DNA of 64,000 nt, taken from the NCBI GenBank assembly GCA_021463845.1, contig JAJTXV010000002.1, positions 352,962 through 416,961 on the forward strand, written 5' to 3'. Below the pieces are notes generated by a model, which made no database searches, was not told the origin of the DNA, and saw only the letters and a list, made by a program, of their open reading frames with translations. Numbering within the stretch: the first letter of the stretch is position 1; each line of letters starts with the position of its first letter. This document shows positions 15,201 through 22,432 of this stretch, piece by piece. The position numbers were made by a program, and so were the translations under genes. The stretch comes from Anaerolineales bacterium (GTDB lineage: Bacteria > Chloroflexota > Anaerolineae > Anaerolineales > UBA11579).

Positions 15201-15976
15201 TGCAGGGCGCTCCACAGCCGCCAGGCCAGCAAGGCGGCCGCCGCCAGCACCAGCAGCCAGCGCAGAATGCGCTGGCTTGGGCTGTCAGCCAGGCTGTGCA
15301 GGCTGGTCTTGGGCGCCGGGCTGCTGAAGGCGCGTGCCTCCAGCGCCATGGCGCGCTCGCTGACGTCCATCACGCTGCCCAGGATCAGGGGGCCGACCAT
15401 CGGCAGCAGCAGGCGCACGCGGCTGAGCAAGCCGCTTTGCAGCTCCAGGCCGCGAGCTTGCTGCGCGTCGATGATCACCTGGGCGCGGTCTTGAAAGCTG
15501 GGGAAGATCTGGATGGCGGTCAGCACTACGTAGGCCAGGCGCGGTGGGAAGCCGCGCTCGGTCAGCGCCTGCATCAGCTGGGCTTGCGGCGTGCTCTGCA
15601 TCAGCAGCAGCGTGCCCCCTAATGCCACCAGCAAGCGGGCCGCAAAGGTGAGGCCAGCCAGCAGCCCCTCCTGTGTGAAGGCAAAGCGCCCGAGCCGGAA
15701 TAGCACCGTCTCGCCGCCGCTGAAGAAGCCCTGGATGATGGTGAGTGAGATAACGAAAGGCCCGACCACCAACAGGCAAGACTTTAGAAATGCCGCTGTG
15801 AGGCGGCCCCAGATCGCCAGCGGCAGCAGCAGGCCCACGAAAAGCGCCAGCAGCCAAGCCAGGCTGGGCAGCGCTGCCGCGCTGGCAAAACACAGCGCAG
15901 TAAGCGCTACTTTGGTGAGCGGGTGCAGCCGGTGCAGGCCGCTGGTGCGCTCGATATATATGCTGCCGCCACGCAT
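15197..15976 (-). CDS. ecfT: ECF transporter transmembrane T component (second system)
   Basis: A 259-residue membrane protein with about five hydrophobic helices and the EcfT coupling motifs (DAQQARGLEL near the middle and MALEARAFSSP further on). The frame can be extended to a TTG at 16003, but that codon lies inside the stem of a perfect hairpin. The ATG at 15976 follows AAGGTGG at a 12-base distance, so 15976 is used. The gene overlaps the first ATPase by 4 bases. It couples the ATPases to the S component encoded just upstream beyond the hairpin. Confidence 0.83.
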   Translation of the reverse strand: MRGGSIYIERTSGLHRLHPLTKVALTALCFASAAALPSLAWLLALFVGLLLPLAIWGRLTAAFLKSCLLVVGPFVISLTIIQGFFSGGETVLFRLGRFAFTQEGLLAGLTFAARLLVALGGTLLLMQSTPQAQLMQALTERGFPPRLAYVVLTAIQIFPSFQDRAQVIIDAQQARGLELQSGLLSRVRLLLPMVGPLILGSVMDVSERAMALEARAFSSPAPKTSLHSLADSPSQRILRWLLVLAAAALLAWRLWSALQ

Positions 15977-15996
15977 GCGTCGATTAAACCACCTTA

Positions 15997-16030
15997 AAAA
16001 CAATAGCCCGCTTATGCGGGCTATTGTTTT
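15997..16030 (-). terminator. Perfect hairpin between ECF S and T genes (terminator or attenuator)
   Basis: AAAACAATAGCCCGC at 15997-16011 pairs with GCGGGCTATTGTTTT at 16016-16030, a 15-base perfect stem with a 4-base loop. On the minus strand it is followed by a short TTTTT run. It stands inside the operon, after the S-component gene and before T, so it probably causes partial termination and a higher S-to-energising-module ratio. Confidence 0.75.
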
Positions 16031-16042
16031 GAGTGCGAGTAC

Positions 16043-16717
16043 TTATCTGCGGCGAGTGGACTTCTTGGCGGCTTTCTTGGCCGCCGTTTTCTTGCCAGCC
16101 GGGCGGCGGGTCTTGCCCTGCAGCGGGCGGCCAGCCGCGACCGGCAGGTTGCCGAAGCGAGCCTTCTCACGGGCCGGCAGCGCCAGCAGCAGCGACCAGA
16201 CGATAAGGAAGGTCACCAGCTTGTCGAGCGGGTCAGAGAAGGTGCCCTGAGCCACGTTGGAGAGCAGCGCGTCCAGGCCAGCGGCGCGGAACGCAGCCAC
16301 CAGCGCATCCGTGCCGGCGCCAACCACGCCACCGAACACATAGGTGGCGATGGGGGCGGAGAGCACCGCAGACAGGATGCCCGTGATGATGCCAGCCAGA
16401 GCGGCCTTACCGACGGTATTGAACCAGCCGGAGCGGGCGAACACGCCCGCCAGGGCGCCGATGATGGCGGCCACGCCGGCCCAGGCGAACGCCTGCGGGA
16501 ACAGACCCGTCAGCGTCCACACCAGGTTGGAGAGGAAGCCGGTTGCCGCGCCAGCCCATGGGCCAACCAGAGCGCCCACCAGCACGGTGCCGATGGAGTC
16601 GAGGTACAGCGGCAGGCCGAGGCGCAGCACGATGGTGCCGACCGCCAGGTTGATGCCGATGCCGATCGCCATCAGCGTGATGCTAAGGGTTGTAAATTCC
16701 TTGCGCAAATTCATCAT
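16043..16717 (-). CDS. ECF transporter S component, substrate unknown, basic C-terminal tail
   Basis: A 224-residue protein with six predicted helices. The loop LGLPLYLDSIGTVLVGALVG (about residues 33-52) is of the kind seen in a large family of S components with ill-defined substrates. After the last helix (ending near residue 185) comes an Arg/Lys/Ala-rich tail containing KKTAAKKAAKKSTRRR, unusual for an S component and reminiscent of nucleic-acid-binding or ribosome-targeting tails. The start is one of two adjacent ATGs (16717/16714) behind AAGGAG. A TATAAT on the minus strand lies near 16768. First gene of the ECF-kinase operon, divergent from rnhA. Confidence 0.78.
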   Translation of the reverse strand: MMNLRKEFTTLSITLMAIGIGINLAVGTIVLRLGLPLYLDSIGTVLVGALVGPWAGAATGFLSNLVWTLTGLFPQAFAWAGVAAIIGALAGVFARSGWFNTVGKAALAGIITGILSAVLSAPIATYVFGGVVGAGTDALVAAFRAAGLDALLSNVAQGTFSDPLDKLVTFLIVWSLLLALPAREKARFGNLPVAAGRPLQGKTRRPAGKKTAAKKAAKKSTRRR

Positions 16718-16807
16718 TCGTTTTTCATCTCCTTGATTTTAGAAACACGAATTGCGCGTCATTATACGAGAAGGCGCAAAGCCTCACTGTTAGAATGCTG
16801 TCTGAGT

Positions 16808-17239
16808 ATGCAGACACTTGTGGAAATTTTCTCAGACGGGTCATGCGAGGGCAACCCGGGCCGCGGCGGCTGGGCCGCACTGGTGCGCACAGACGGCGCT
16901 GAGCGTGAGCTCAGCGGCAGCGAAGCGCACACCACCAACAACCGCATGGAGCTGACCGCCGCCTTGCGCGCCTTGGAGTCGCTGCCTGCGAACAGCCGCG
17001 TGCGTTTCTATACCGACTCGGAATATTTGCGCAAAGGCATCACCGAATGGCTGCCAGGCTGGGTGGCGCGCGGCTGGAAGCGCAAAGGCGGCGCGCTGGC
17101 CAATGTGGACCTGTGGCAAGCGCTCGCCAAGGTCATCCGCCTGCATGAGATTGAGTGGCGCTGGGTGCGCGGCCACGCCGGCCACACCGAGAACGAGCGG
17201 GTGGACCGGCTGGCACGTAGCGCAATGCTGCGTGCGTAG
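16808..17239 (+). CDS. rnhA: Ribonuclease HI
   Basis: A 143-residue type 1 RNase H that cleaves RNA in RNA-DNA hybrids. All key parts are visible: FSDGSCEGNPGRGGW with the first Asp, TTNNRMEL with the Glu, FYTDSEYLRKGI with the second Asp, and WVRGHAGHTENERVD with the His and last Asp. Length is typical. The ATG at 16808 is chosen because the family begins a few residues before the first catalytic strand. A TAGAAT hexamer at 16791-16796 lies 11 bases upstream and there is no Shine-Dalgarno sequence, so a leaderless or near-leaderless mRNA is likely. Confidence 0.95.
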   Translation: MQTLVEIFSDGSCEGNPGRGGWAALVRTDGAERELSGSEAHTTNNRMELTAALRALESLPANSRVRFYTDSEYLRKGITEWLPGWVARGWKRKGGALANVDLWQALAKVIRLHEIEWRWVRGHAGHTENERVDRLARSAMLRA

Positions 17240-17247
17240 AAAAAGCA

Positions 17248-17275
17248 AAAACGGCTGGCAGATGCCAGCCGTTTT
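17248..17275. terminator. Terminator between rnhA and tRNA-Cys
   Basis: AAAACGGCTGGCA at 17248-17260 pairs with TGCCAGCCGTTTT at 17263-17275 over a 2-base loop. T runs are present for both directions, so it can end rnhA and the minus-strand tRNA-Cys transcript. Confidence 0.88.
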
Positions 17276-17280
17276 CTGTG

Positions 17281-17351
17281 AGGCGACGACGGGATTCGAA
17301 CCCGTGGTCAGGGTTTTGCAGACCCTTGCCTTGCCACTTGGCCACGTCGCC
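17281..17351 (-). tRNA. tRNA-Cys (GCA)
   Basis: Read on the minus strand, the acceptor strands GGCGACG and CGTCGCC pair, the anticodon loop is CTGCAAA with anticodon GCA, and the T arm contains GGTTCGAATCC. CCA is not encoded. A TATAAT on the minus strand at 17361-17366 lies just upstream, so the gene can have its own promoter. Confidence 0.95.
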
Positions 17352-17384
17352 GGAACGGGCATTATACCTAGCGTAGTTGCCCGT

Positions 17385-17420
17385 AAAGAAAAACAGGCCA
17401 GCGGCCTGTTTTTCTTTTTT
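17385..17420. terminator. Terminator between tRNA-Gly and tRNA-Cys
   Basis: GAAAAACAGGCC at 17388-17399 pairs with GGCCTGTTTTTC at 17403-17414 around AGC. Long T-rich runs flank it on both strands. It separates the two tRNA genes into independent units. Confidence 0.85.
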
Positions 17421-17424
17421 TCTG

Positions 17425-17497
17425 AGCGGGCGACGAGACTCGAACTCGTGACCTTCTCCTTGGCAAGGAGATGCTCTACCAACTGAGCCACGCCCGC
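17425..17497 (-). tRNA. tRNA-Gly (GCC)
   Basis: Read on the minus strand: acceptor GCGGGCG paired with CGCCCGC, D arm with GGCTCAGTTGGTAGAGC, anticodon stem TCTCC/GGAGA enclosing TTGCCAA with anticodon GCC, T arm with GAGTTCGAGTC. CCA is not encoded. A minus-strand TATAAT at 17506-17511, with TTCACA 18 bases further upstream, is a likely promoter. Confidence 0.96.
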
Positions 17498-17547
17498 AGT
17501 GTAACAATTATAGCCGGATTCATGAACAACTGTGAACCCGAGCCCTG

Positions 17548-17609
17548 GAGAAACGTCGCTCGGCGTTAGCCGAGCAGTTTCTCTATTAGCAGGGGCGCTA
17601 GCCCCTGCG
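17548..17609. repeat. Pair of palindromes between tRNA-Gly and tRNA-Phe (REP-like)
   Basis: Two hairpins stand side by side: an outer GAGAAAC/GTTTCTC stem with an inner GCTCGGC-GTTA-GCCGAGC, and GCAGGGGC-GCTA-GCCCCTGC at 17590-17609. No long T run adjoins. The GC-rich second stem resembles the short palindromic repeats seen at 21.1 kb and 52.3 kb. Confidence 0.55.
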
Positions 17610-17613
17610 TAAG

Positions 17614-17686
17614 TGCCGAGGGCCGGGATCGAACCGGCGACACCGCGATTTTCAGTCGCGTGCTCTACCAACTGAGCTACCTCGGC
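17614..17686 (-). tRNA. tRNA-Phe (GAA)
   Basis: Read on the minus strand: acceptor GCCGAGG paired with CCTCGGC, D arm with AGCTCAGTTGGTAGAGC, anticodon stem CGCGA/TCGCG around CTGAAAA with anticodon GAA, T arm with GGTTCGATCC. CCA is not encoded. A near-consensus promoter precedes it. Confidence 0.96.
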
Positions 17687-17713
17687 GAATGCCCATTCGT
17701 GGGGCGAGGGCAG

Positions 17714-17742
17714 ATTGTACAGGGGGGTAGGTGGCCTGTCAA
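17714..17742 (-). promoter_or_regulatory. Promoter of tRNA-Phe
   Basis: On the minus strand TTGACA (17742-17737) and TACAAT (17719-17714) are separated by exactly 17 bases. This is the closest match to the sigma-70 consensus in the window. The tRNA begins about 27 bases downstream of the -10 element. Confidence 0.85.
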
Positions 17743-17762
17743 GAAGCGTACGTCGCAGGCGT

Positions 17763-17803
17763 TCGGGATTGTGCGCAGCAAAGCTGCGCGGCAATGACGA
17801 TCA
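17763..17803. repeat. REP-like palindrome near the acyltransferase 3' end
   Basis: A GTGCGCAGC-AAA-GCTGCGCGG palindrome is framed by GGATTG and CAATGACG. It resembles the common dispersed element whose consensus is GGATTnC-palindrome-GGnAATGAC. A related copy with standard ends is at 21102-21127. Confidence 0.5.
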
Positions 17804-18247
17804 GGCGCTCCAGCCTTCACGCGTGCCGACCCGCTTGGCGGGCAGGCCCGCCCAGGTCTCGCCTTCACCGGTGGATTGCAGCAGCACCGCGTTGGCGCCA
17901 AGTACCGTGCCGCGGCCCACTTTCAGCACGCCCTGCTTGCACAGCACCTTACTGCCGGGGGCCAGGATCACCTCGTCTTCGATATGGATGCCGGCGAACT
18001 TGGACTGTGTGGCGGGCAGGTGCACATCGGCGCGGCCGAGGGTGACGCCTGGGTAGATCTTCACATTGGCGCCGATGACGCTGCGCGGGTGGATCACGAC
18101 ACCCACTCCGCCGTGGACAAGGTCAAAGCCGGGGCCGATCTGCACCGAGCGCGGGATCTCGACCCCGAGCAGCTTGAGCGCGTAATAGGCCAGCACGCCC
18201 AGAACAGGGATGCGACGGGCTGAGACGAGCAGGTTAGGAAAGGACAT
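17801..18247 (-). CDS. Hexapeptide-repeat acyltransferase (serine acetyltransferase-like)
   Basis: A 148-residue protein with a short helical N-terminus (residues 1-30) and a left-handed beta-helix built of hexapeptide repeats such as IGPGFDLVHGG, VIGANVKIYPG and VLGANAVLLQS. The VHGGVGVVIHP stretch with its His is typical of CysE-type serine acetyltransferases. It is much shorter than CysE because the N-terminal helical domain is missing. Such short forms acetylate serine, sugars or other small molecules; the substrate here is unknown. It follows Elp3 on the same strand with about 80 bases between, but a shared function is not evident. Confidence 0.75.
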   Translation of the reverse strand: MSFPNLLVSARRIPVLGVLAYYALKLLGVEIPRSVQIGPGFDLVHGGVGVVIHPRSVIGANVKIYPGVTLGRADVHLPATQSKFAGIHIEDEVILAPGSKVLCKQGVLKVGRGTVLGANAVLLQSTGEGETWAGLPAKRVGTREGWSA

Positions 18248-18326
18248 AGTAGCCCAGTACGATGACAGAGGTATAGAGAAAGAAGTGCAGCATGTGGAGC
18301 GAGGGCAGCGCGGGCAGGTGCAGCAT
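18234..18326 (-). CDS. Possible 30-residue hydrophobic peptide between elp3 and the acyltransferase
   Basis: An ATG at 18326, 1 base after the elp3 stop, opens a 30-codon frame ending in a hydrophobic stretch (FFLYTSVIVLGYYVL). It overlaps the first 14 bases of the acyltransferase gene. It could be a small membrane peptide or just a coupling frame that carries ribosomes between the two genes. Evidence is position and hydrophobicity only. Confidence 0.2.
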   Translation of the reverse strand: MLHLPALPSLHMLHFFLYTSVIVLGYYVLS

Positions 18327-18327
18327 G

Positions 18328-19965
18328 CTACAGCTCCTTGACCATGTAGGTGCCCTGGAGCTGATAGCCGCGGCCAGCATAGTAGCGGCGCGTGCCCACC
18401 GCAGCGATGATCGCCATGCGCACATAGCCTGCAGTGCGCGCCAGCTCCTCGGCGTGGGTGAGGAGCTGCGTGCCGAGGCCAATGTGCTGGGCCGCGCCGC
18501 TCTGCTCGGCGCCGACCTCGAGCGATTGCCCATACACATGCACTTCGCGCACCAGGGCCGCGCCGGCCAGCTCGGTCAGGCCGGTGTGCGGCGGCTGTGC
18601 CGCCGCGGGCGCATCGGCGACCGGCAGCGAGAGGCGCAGGAAGCCGGCCAGCTTGTCCTCCGGCGTGACATAGGACAAAAAGTGCTCCTGCGCGTGCGGA
18701 GTGGTGTAGGGCACATCGCGCAGTTCCAGTTCAGCCGGGTCTACGGCGCGGCCGCGCACCTCGCGGCAGCGGATGCAGCGGCAACGTTGGCCGCGTTCGT
18801 GCATGCGGGCGTGCACATCCATGCGCAGGCTGGTGCGCTTGTTGCCCTCGACCACATTGGTGGAAGGGATGTCTCGGATGACGCGGTTGACGCGGCAATA
18901 TTCCGGAATACTGCTCTTGAGCTCGGCCAGCAGCTCAACCAACTCTTCAGTGGTGTAGGGTTGGTACTCGCCGCGCTGCCAGTGCAGATACAGCTCGGCA
19001 TTCTCCAGCAACTGGGTGGGATAGATCTTGAGCTCGTCCGGGTTGTGGCCGGCCCATAGTTTGACGAAGTCTTCCCGGTCGGTCTGCGGGGTGGCGCCGA
19101 GCAGGTTGGGCATGAGGTGCAGCACGATCTTGAAGCCGGCGGCGCGCAGCTGGTCCACGGCGCGCTGGGTTTCGGCGGCGCTGTGGCCGCGCTTGTTGAG
19201 CTCCAGCACGCGATCGTCAAAGCTCTGCGCTCCGAGCTGGACTTTGGTGACCCCCAGGCGGCGCAGCCAGGCGATCTCGCCGGCATCCACATGGTCAGGG
19301 CGGGTTTCGATGGCCAGGCCCACATTGCGGTGGGCGGCGGTCTCGTTGTAGGCGTGAGCCTCTTCCAGGCTGTCAAACGCCGCGCCATTCAGCGCCTCGA
19401 ACATGCGCAGAATAAATTCTTCTTGATAGGCGCGGGTGTATGAGCTCCAGGTGCCACCTAGGATGAGGAACTCGATCTTGTCGGTGGGGTGGCCCACAGC
19501 CTCGAGCGCATCCAGGCGCGAGCGCACTTGCGCATACGGATCGAACTGGTGCTGGAGGGCACGCATGGCGCCCGGCTCGTCTGGCAGGTAGCTCTTGGGC
19601 ATACGCACATCGGTGGGGCAGAAGACGCACTTGCCCGGGCAGGGATAGGGCTTGGTGAGCACGGTGACCACGCTGACGCCGGAGAGCGAGCGCATGGGCT
19701 TGAGGCGGATGCGCCGCAGCAAGGCCGGGTCTTCGGCCATTTCACCGGCCGCCACCAACTGGCGGTAGGCGGCTACTAAAAATTGCTTGCCGATGTAACC
19801 GCCGCCTTCGCCATCCAGCGGGTAGCGGCGCAAGGCCTCATGCGGGCTGGCGCCGGCGCGCACCTCTTCCAGGATCAGGCGGGCGCGTTGCATGCGCTCG
19901 TGGGTGGGGAGCTTGGACTCCTCCCAGGCGTGGATGCGGGGTTCCTGCGGCGTGAGTAAGGTCAT
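18328..19965 (-). CDS. elp3: Elp3-family tRNA wobble-uridine carboxymethyl transferase (radical SAM plus GNAT)
   Basis: A 545-residue protein with the two-domain layout of Elp3. The radical-SAM cluster motif is CPGKCVFC (near residue 100), preceded by LSGVSVVTVLTKP, a hallmark of the family. The C-terminal GNAT domain ends with AIIAAVGTRRYYAGRGYQ. Elp3 uses SAM and acetyl-CoA to make cm5U at position 34 of tRNAs; bacterial and archaeal homologues act without the eukaryotic Elongator partners. The frame is open far upstream, but that part is antisense to the methyltransferase and is rejected; the ATG at 19965 gives family length. Only 9 bases separate this start from the divergent methyltransferase. 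Confidence 0.9.
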   Translation of the reverse strand: MTLLTPQEPRIHAWEESKLPTHERMQRARLILEEVRAGASPHEALRRYPLDGEGGGYIGKQFLVAAYRQLVAAGEMAEDPALLRRIRLKPMRSLSGVSVVTVLTKPYPCPGKCVFCPTDVRMPKSYLPDEPGAMRALQHQFDPYAQVRSRLDALEAVGHPTDKIEFLILGGTWSSYTRAYQEEFILRMFEALNGAAFDSLEEAHAYNETAAHRNVGLAIETRPDHVDAGEIAWLRRLGVTKVQLGAQSFDDRVLELNKRGHSAAETQRAVDQLRAAGFKIVLHLMPNLLGATPQTDREDFVKLWAGHNPDELKIYPTQLLENAELYLHWQRGEYQPYTTEELVELLAELKSSIPEYCRVNRVIRDIPSTNVVEGNKRTSLRMDVHARMHERGQRCRCIRCREVRGRAVDPAELELRDVPYTTPHAQEHFLSYVTPEDKLAGFLRLSLPVADAPAAAQPPHTGLTELAGAALVREVHVYGQSLEVGAEQSGAAQHIGLGTQLLTHAEELARTAGYVRMAIIAAVGTRRYYAGRGYQLQGTYMVKEL

Positions 19966-19974
19966 AATGGGGGC

Positions 19975-20766
19975 ATGGACGCCGCGACTGCGCAGCGACT
20001 CGTTGCCCTGAACAAGGAATTCTATCAAACGCATGCTGAAGCGTTTTCGGCCACGCGCGGCCGCCTGCAACCTGGCACAGTGCGAGTGCTGCGAACGCTG
20101 TTTGGCCTGCCCTCCGATAGCGATGGTGAAAACAGCGTTCGCGGGCGAATGCTGGAAAATGCATTCGCCACTCTTCGGGTCCTGGACCTGGGCTGCGGCA
20201 ACGGCGGCGTGGCGGCCCAGTTGGCCGCCAGCAGGCACCGGGGCAGCTACGTGGGCGTGGACTTTAGCGAAGGCTTGCTGCAGGCCGCCCGCCAGCGGCT
20301 GGCGGCGCACGCTGGCTACCCGGTGGAGTTCATACAGGCCGACCTGAGCGGGGATTGGACCGCGGGCCTGGACGGCCAGTTTGATGTGGCGCTGGCGATG
20401 GCGGTGCTGCACCACATCCCCGGCCGCGAGCTGCGGCTGGCGTTCTTGCAGCGGGTGCGCGCCCTTTTGGGAACGGGCGGGCGCTTTGTGCACTCCAACT
20501 GGCAGTTCATGCGCAGCCCCAAGCTGGCGGCCCGGGTGCAACCCTGGAGCGCTATCCAGCTTGATGAAGCTCAGCTGGATAAAGGCGACTATTTGCTGGA
20601 TTGGCGCAGCGGGGGGACGGGTCTGCGCTATGTGCACCAGTTCAGCGAGGACGAGCTGGCCGAGCTGGCTGCTGAGGCGGGTTTCGAGGTGGGCGAGGTG
20701 TTTTACTCGGACGGCAGCACGGGGGATCTGAGCCTGTATTCTTCTTGGCAGGTGCACCAACGCTGA
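19975..20766 (+). CDS. SAM-dependent methyltransferase, Trm9/ALKBH8-like
   Basis: A 263-residue class I methyltransferase. SAM motif I is VLDLGCGNGG (near residue 69), and an acidic strand end GVDFS follows. The N-terminal pattern LNKEFYQTHAEAFSATR resembles the start of Trm9-type tRNA methyltransferases (N..FY...A..FS.TR). Trm9 methylates the carboxymethyl group of cm5U34 made by Elp3. The gene begins 9 bases from the Elp3 start on the opposite strand, which fits a shared wobble-modification pathway. This link is inferred; a general small-molecule methyltransferase is the alternative. Confidence 0.7.
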   Translation: MDAATAQRLVALNKEFYQTHAEAFSATRGRLQPGTVRVLRTLFGLPSDSDGENSVRGRMLENAFATLRVLDLGCGNGGVAAQLAASRHRGSYVGVDFSEGLLQAARQRLAAHAGYPVEFIQADLSGDWTAGLDGQFDVALAMAVLHHIPGRELRLAFLQRVRALLGTGGRFVHSNWQFMRSPKLAARVQPWSAIQLDEAQLDKGDYLLDWRSGGTGLRYVHQFSEDELAELAAEAGFEVGEVFYSDGSTGDLSLYSSWQVHQR

Positions 20767-21196
20767 ATTATGAGAATGACCTGGCGGTTGGGGACCGCTT
20801 TGGTTATTCTCATCAAGGCGCTGGACATGGCCCTCGCCCCTCGGGACAATACGCCGTAGGCGCACAACTCCAAGCAGCGAAAAGATATTGTTCGTTTTTG
20901 GTGTGGGGGTAGAGGGTGCAACTAAAAAGATATCTGGAAGTGAGTGCATTCAGAGATCCTCCCTAAATGCATTATGTGCGAAAGGGCAGGTTGTGGGGAA
21001 TTCCTGGGGAGTTATCAAGGTGTTGCTCTTTGTGGGCTGTGACCCACGAACAACTTGCACTGCTTACTCAGATATGTTGGGCATGGCTACATGACCAATA
21101 CGGATTCCTAGCTGCGCTCGGAATGAGAAACAATGGCCGTTGGGGCGCACCGCAGTGCGCCCTTACGCGAGTGTGAAAGCCCCGCAGACTAGCAGA
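20767..21196. other. 430-base gap with REP-like palindromes, no gene
   Basis: The gap between the convergent methyltransferase and GyrI-like genes contains no frame with a ribosome site or familiar sequence. At 21102-21127 is a standard dispersed palindrome (GGATTCC-tAGC-TGC-GCTc-GGAATGA), and at about 21144-21163 a second hairpin, GGGGCGCAC-CGCA-GTGCGCCC. The segment 20880-21060 is relatively AT-rich with no recognisable feature. Confidence 0.55.
21102..21127. repeat. Dispersed palindromic element (REP-like)
   Basis: GGATTCC and GGAATGA frame the short stem AGC-TGC-GCT. The same element appears, in reverse orientation, at 52384-52408, and a variant at 17763-17803. Elements of this type are scattered through many bacterial genomes, usually between convergent genes as here. 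Confidence 0.65.
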
Positions 21197-21826
21197 TTAC
21201 TTGACAGGGTGGCGTAGCACCGTCTTGAGTTTGGCCGGCGCAGTGCGGCGTGGGTCGCCTAGGTAGATCTCGTGGTGCTTGCCGTTAGGCTGGAAGCCGT
21301 GCTCGTCGCTGAAGGCCACCATGCGGGCGATGGTGGCCGGCTCGTCGGCATACGGCCCGAGGTGCATGACCTGCACGGCTTTGCCCTCGGCAAAGGCTTC
21401 AAAGCGGGCAGAGTCCAGCATGGCTGGGTGTTTCTTGGCGCGTACGGCCTCCACGCCCTCGGCGAAGATGGCTTTCGTGACCGGGCTGGGCTGCATGATC
21501 ATGGCGGTGAAGTACCAGGCCTCTTTGCGGCTGGGGGTGAATTCCTTATTGCTGCTCTTGCTCCACCACAGCCCTTCGAGCGGCATGACCGCATAGTCGA
21601 CTGGATCCGTCTTGCGCTTCTTGCACATGAATTTGATTGTGTAGGACAGGCTGTAGAGTGCCTCGACCGCGTTCTGGTAATCCGGCGCGTCGTCTACTTT
21701 GATATTGGGCGGGACAGTCCCGTCGATCATGATGAAGTTGAAGCGCGGCACAGTGACCAGCGCAACCTGCTTTGCGCTGGGGTTATAGAGGTGCTTGTAT
21801 TCTTTTTTGAGGTCGAGTTTTTCCAT
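21197..21826 (-). CDS. GyrI-like small-molecule-binding domain protein
   Basis: A 209-residue soluble protein of the GyrI-like/SOUL-type fold. Family-like segments include the N-terminal VPRFNFIMIDG, the central VDYAVMPLEGLWW and the C-terminal HHEIYLGDPRRTAPAKLKTVLRHPV. Such domains bind hydrophobic compounds, often as ligand sensors beside regulators or as hydrolases of cyclopropanes. It lies 42 bases downstream of a PadR-type repressor gene and is likely co-transcribed. The palindrome GCACT-GATT-AGTGC at 21839-21852 sits in the gap. It probably handles or senses the ligand that relieves PadR repression. Confidence 0.8.
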   Translation of the reverse strand: MEKLDLKKEYKHLYNPSAKQVALVTVPRFNFIMIDGTVPPNIKVDDAPDYQNAVEALYSLSYTIKFMCKKRKTDPVDYAVMPLEGLWWSKSSNKEFTPSRKEAWYFTAMIMQPSPVTKAIFAEGVEAVRAKKHPAMLDSARFEAFAEGKAVQVMHLGPYADEPATIARMVAFSDEHGFQPNGKHHEIYLGDPRRTAPAKLKTVLRHPVK

Positions 21827-21868
21827 TTTGTTTTCTCTGCACTGATTAGTGCCTACGGCACAAAAAAG

Positions 21869-22426
21869 TTACATGTCTTCATCATCGTCCTGCTCGGTGA
21901 TCTGGCTTTCGAAACGCGGGATGTAACGGTCGAGCCAGTCGAGCTCAGTTTGCAGGCTGTTGGCGCTGTACTCGAACATACCCTGCAGAAAGGGCGGCAG
22001 GTTTTCGGCGCCCTTCCAGGCCTGGTCGACTTCCTGAATGCGCTCCAGGACATGGCGGCGGTATTGGCGCAAGGCGGCCACTGCATCCTGCGGGCGGATG
22101 CCAGGCAGCCCAGCCAGACCAACCAGGAAGGCGGTGTTGGCCTGCCCCGGGCCGCCGAGGGCGGCCAGGGTGGCCTGGTACCATGCATCCTGCCCGGCCG
22201 GCAGGATGCGGTAGACCCGGCGGGCCGGGCCTTTGCCTTGGGCCGGCTGCATGCGGCTGCTGATCCAGCCCTTCTTCTCCAGCTTACTGAGCAGATAGTA
22301 GATGGAGGAAAAACCAATATCGGCCCAGCGGCGCATGTTGCGCTGCTCAAGCACCTGTTCGATCTCGTAACCGTGCCGTGGGGTTTCGGCGATCAGGCCA
22401 AGGATGGCGAGTTCTGCGTTCGTCAT
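21869..22426 (-). CDS. PadR-family transcriptional regulator
   Basis: A 185-residue repressor. The N-terminal winged helix (residues 1-85) has the PadR pattern LAILGLIAETPRHGYEIEQVL and SIYYLLSKLEKKGWI. The C-terminal region is a helical dimerisation domain of the Vir family type. The PadR family represses efflux or detoxification genes and usually its own promoter, and releases DNA on ligand binding. The start codon lies 13 bases after a minus-strand TATAAT (22445-22440), with an inverted repeat overlapping, so autoregulation is likely. It heads a two-gene unit with the GyrI-like protein. Confidence 0.88.
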   Translation of the reverse strand: MTNAELAILGLIAETPRHGYEIEQVLEQRNMRRWADIGFSSIYYLLSKLEKKGWISSRMQPAQGKGPARRVYRILPAGQDAWYQATLAALGGPGQANTAFLVGLAGLPGIRPQDAVAALRQYRRHVLERIQEVDQAWKGAENLPPFLQGMFEYSANSLQTELDWLDRYIPRFESQITEQDDDEDM

Positions 22427-22432
22427 ATACTC

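Noticed and set aside
19966-20949. Open frame extending Elp3 by about 328 residues at its N-terminus
   Set aside because: The extension is antisense to the methyltransferase gene, has no family resemblance, and Elp3 has normal length from the ATG at 19965.
20880-21060. Cluster of DnaA-like words (TTGTGGGGA, TTATCAAGG)
   Set aside because: Each differs from the box by two or more bases, and the gene context gives no support for an origin.
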